A model generated the notes under the pieces. It saw only the letters and a program-made list of their open reading frames with translations, was not told where the DNA came from and made no database searches. Both the position numbers and the translations under genes were made by a program. Shown in pieces: positions 15,365 to 17,133 of a DNA stretch of 17,133 nt. Source of the DNA: CAYMRB01 sp964392615 (GTDB taxonomy: Bacteria; Planctomycetota; UBA8108); contig CAYMRB010000206.1 in the NCBI GenBank assembly GCA_964392615.1, positions 1 to 17,133 on the forward strand, given 5' to 3'. How positions within the stretch are numbered: position 1 is the stretch's first letter; the number at the start of each line of letters is the position of its first letter.

Positions 15365-17133
15365 TTCTGATGGTCCTCGTCGGTCTCTCGGGGTGCTGTG
15401 CGCATCGCCTGCTCGGTGTCGGCGATGGCGATCGTCGTCTGCGCGGTCGACTGCCGCACGGTGGGCTGCAGTACGCCGCTGTCCTTCTCCATCGTCGGCA
15501 GCACGAGATCGAGAAACTCCTGGCGGTAGCGGCGGAAGTTCAGGTCCGCGACGACACGCAGGGGGCCCTTGGCCTCCTCGGGGACGACGAAACGGTACTG
15601 CTGGTTGTCGGCGTGTCCCGGGAAGATCACGCGTTGACCCTTGCCGCCGGCCTTGTTCCAAAGCTCGTGGCGGATCAGCTCGTTGCCCTGGGCGTCGAGC
15701 GGCATCGACTCGAGGACGAGCGTGCCTTCCTTGCGCGAGTTGCCGAGCTGGTGCGGCTTGCCGGGGCTGTCGGTGATGCGGCGGGTCCGCGGATCGATCG
15801 CGCCCCATTCAGCGATGACCTCGTCCGCAGCGTCGAGCACGCGGAGGTGGACCCACGCGCGCAGGAAGTCGAGCGGCCCGGTCAGGAAGTTGTGTCCGGC
15901 TTTGCGATTCGAGGTCACGACACGCAGGCTCACCTTCTCCAGCGGTTTCGCTTCCCGCGGTGCGAGGATGCTCAGCGTCGCGATGGGGCCCTCCGGCCAG
16001 ATGTGCGCGATCTCCTCGATGCGCGTCTCACCGCGGATCCACTCCTCGGTCAGCCGCACCTGCTCCTCCCAGTGGGGGAGCTTCATGACCGCGGGCATGA
16101 ACATGTTCGTCGCGATGGTGCCGTGGTGTCGGTGAGAGGCGTCGTCTGCCGAGCGCCGCACGTCGCCGTCTTCGCCGCGACCCGGATCGGTCGAGTCGCG
16201 CACCAAGCGCATGTGGCAGTCGCGACATGCGAGGTCGATGTCGAGCTCATCCGAGTGCCAGTGGCTCTTGCGCCATTCGTCGTATTGGTTCTGGCCAGGG
16301 CTCTCGCCGAAGCGGTTCAACGCCTCGGGAATGAACTGTTTGTGGCACGCAGCACAGAATTCCGGGGTCCGCAGGAGGTTGCGGTCATAGTCGACCAGGT
16401 GCTGGCGTGGGTACGCTCGCACGAGGAAGTCCGACACGAATTTCCGCCAGCCGGTCGTTCCTTCCCACACGTACTTCGTGGGTGGCGTCAGGACGTAGTC
16501 GGCGTTGCCGCGGGTGTCGACCTTCGAGATCGAGTGGCAGACGATGCACGAGCAGCCCTCCTGCATGCCCGGCGCGGACAGGTCCATGCTGTGGATGTCC
16601 TTGGCGCCGGCGAAGAGGCTGATCGGATCGTGGCAGCCGGCGCAGTAGCGTGTCTCCGCCGCACTGCGGTCGGCAGCGAAGTTCTTCTGTACCTGCTGGA
16701 ACGGCGGGTTCGCCGCCGAGAAGCGGTGCGCGCTGGGTTGCCACTCGGCGAGGATCTGCTCGTGACAGCCGGCGCTGCCGCACGACTCGGACCCGGACAG
16801 CACCGACGGGTCGACAAGCTGACCGCTCTCCGTGCGCGCGTACGTCGGCGCGAACGGGTTGCCGCGGTACTCGTCGACCTCCTGGAGGTAGTCCGGCAGG
16901 ACGTACTCATCCGACAGTGGCAGATTGACGGAGTTCGTCGGCCACGCGCTCGCGAGCCCGGCGACCGCGACGACGACGGTGGCGAAACCGGCGAGCGTAC
17001 CGCGAAGGAAGCCGCCGCGGGCTCGGGCCAGGTCGGCGTCGCTGCGCGCTGCAGCCCGGCGACGCACGAAAGCGAGCGCGACGTGGACGACGACGAGGGC
17101 GCCCGCGCACAGGCCCGGGCCGATCTGCTGGTG
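15361..17133 (-). CDS. Membrane-anchored multihaem c-type cytochrome (5' end outside window)
   Basis: The frame is open to the right edge, giving 590 residues plus a TGA stop at 15361. A GTG at 17067 could start a 568-residue protein, but the reading continues upstream as a second hydrophobic helix (IGPGLCAGALVVVHVALAFV followed by RRR), so the gene probably begins outside. Counting from that GTG: a helix at about 21-42, then haem sites C96-x4-C101-H102, C142AGC145H, C174IVC177H, C238AAC241H and C281RDC284H, with further His such as H114 (PSAHRFS) and SHRHHGT (311-317) as candidate distal ligands. The spacing resembles the cytochrome c554/NrfB-like multihaem group. The second half (330-568) is haem-free and beta-rich, with AGHNFLTGPLDFLRAWVHL (390-408). 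The role would be extracytoplasmic electron transfer to or from the membrane; the redox partner is unknown. The stop overlaps the start of the FG-GAP gene, so the two are one operon. Confidence 0.9.
   Translation of the reverse strand, partial: HQQIGPGLCAGALVVVHVALAFVRRRAAARSDADLARARGGFLRGTLAGFATVVVAVAGLASAWPTNSVNLPLSDEYVLPDYLQEVDEYRGNPFAPTYARTESGQLVDPSVLSGSESCGSAGCHEQILAEWQPSAHRFSAANPPFQQVQKNFAADRSAAETRYCAGCHDPISLFAGAKDIHSMDLSAPGMQEGCSCIVCHSISKVDTRGNADYVLTPPTKYVWEGTTGWRKFVSDFLVRAYPRQHLVDYDRNLLRTPEFCAACHKQFIPEALNRFGESPGQNQYDEWRKSHWHSDELDIDLACRDCHMRLVRDSTDPGRGEDGDVRRSADDASHRHHGTIATNMFMPAVMKLPHWEEQVRLTEEWIRGETRIEEIAHIWPEGPIATLSILAPREAKPLEKVSLRVVTSNRKAGHNFLTGPLDFLRAWVHLRVLDAADEVIAEWGAIDPRTRRITDSPGKPHQLGNSRKEGTLVLESMPLDAQGNELIRHELWNKAGGKGQRVIFPGHADNQQYRFVVPEEAKGPLRVVADLNFRRYRQEFLDLVLPTMEKDSGVLQPTVRQSTAQTTIAIADTEQAMRTAPRETDEDHQK
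15374..15378 (-). promoter_or_regulatory. Ribosome binding site of the FG-GAP gene inside the cytochrome gene
   Basis: GAGGA on the minus strand lies 9 nt before the GTG at 15364, within the last codons of the cytochrome gene. Together with the 4-base GTGA overlap it indicates translational coupling. Confidence 0.5.

Noticed and set aside
17065..17067. GTG as the true start of the cytochrome
   Set aside because: The open frame continues upstream through a hydrophobic helix to the window edge, and no ribosome site precedes the GTG.

Overview
The window is about 17 kb of very GC-rich bacterial DNA and probably a whole metagenomic scaffold. Genes run off both ends, it begins inside a hexanucleotide repeat, and it has one run of 100 Ns (15149-15248). 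Three proteins end in the same dockerin-like module, with a WLFLGG-type helix, a proline-rich stretch and a DPxxDxLGC tail. That style, together with DUF3160, the CRTAC1-type FG-GAP/ASPIC-UnbV protein and the multihaem cytochrome, suggests an uncultured Planctomycetota or a similar lineage such as Acidobacteriota. The taxonomic call is inference, since no rRNA or marker gene is present.

Layout. Minus strand, 1-11271: a secreted DUF3160 protein with a C-terminal HEAT-like region and a (Asp-Ser)n tail (1-2832, open at its C-terminus); a large secreted metzincin-type metalloprotease with Ig, BACON-like and dockerin-like modules (2924-6574); a 1182-residue secreted protein made of a lectin-like plus malectin-like pair repeated twice, then a dockerin (6724-10272); and a cytosolic family 2 glycosyltransferase (10426-11271). 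Plus strand: a secreted endonuclease/exonuclease/phosphatase-fold enzyme with Ig-like, galactose-binding-like and dockerin-like modules (11437-13797). Minus strand again: a membrane-anchored FG-GAP/ASPIC-UnbV protein (13805-15364, interrupted by the N gap), translationally coupled by a GTGA overlap to an upstream multihaem c-type cytochrome (15361-17133, open at its N-terminus).

How the genes may work together. The left two thirds looks like an exoprotein island: a protease, a glycan-binding protein and a nuclease/phosphodiesterase-type enzyme carry one shared C-terminal module, which could be a sorting or anchoring tag or a docking domain. No cohesin partner is visible. The right end is a separate two-gene operon pairing a membrane-attached cytochrome carrying at least five haems with a beta-propeller-like extracytoplasmic protein, most simply read as a periplasmic electron-transfer unit of unknown substrate. 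Genes cover nearly everything; the intergenic spaces are 165 bp or shorter. No tRNA, rRNA, CRISPR array, transposase or integrase was seen. Many long opposite-strand reading frames are GC-driven shadows and are not annotated.
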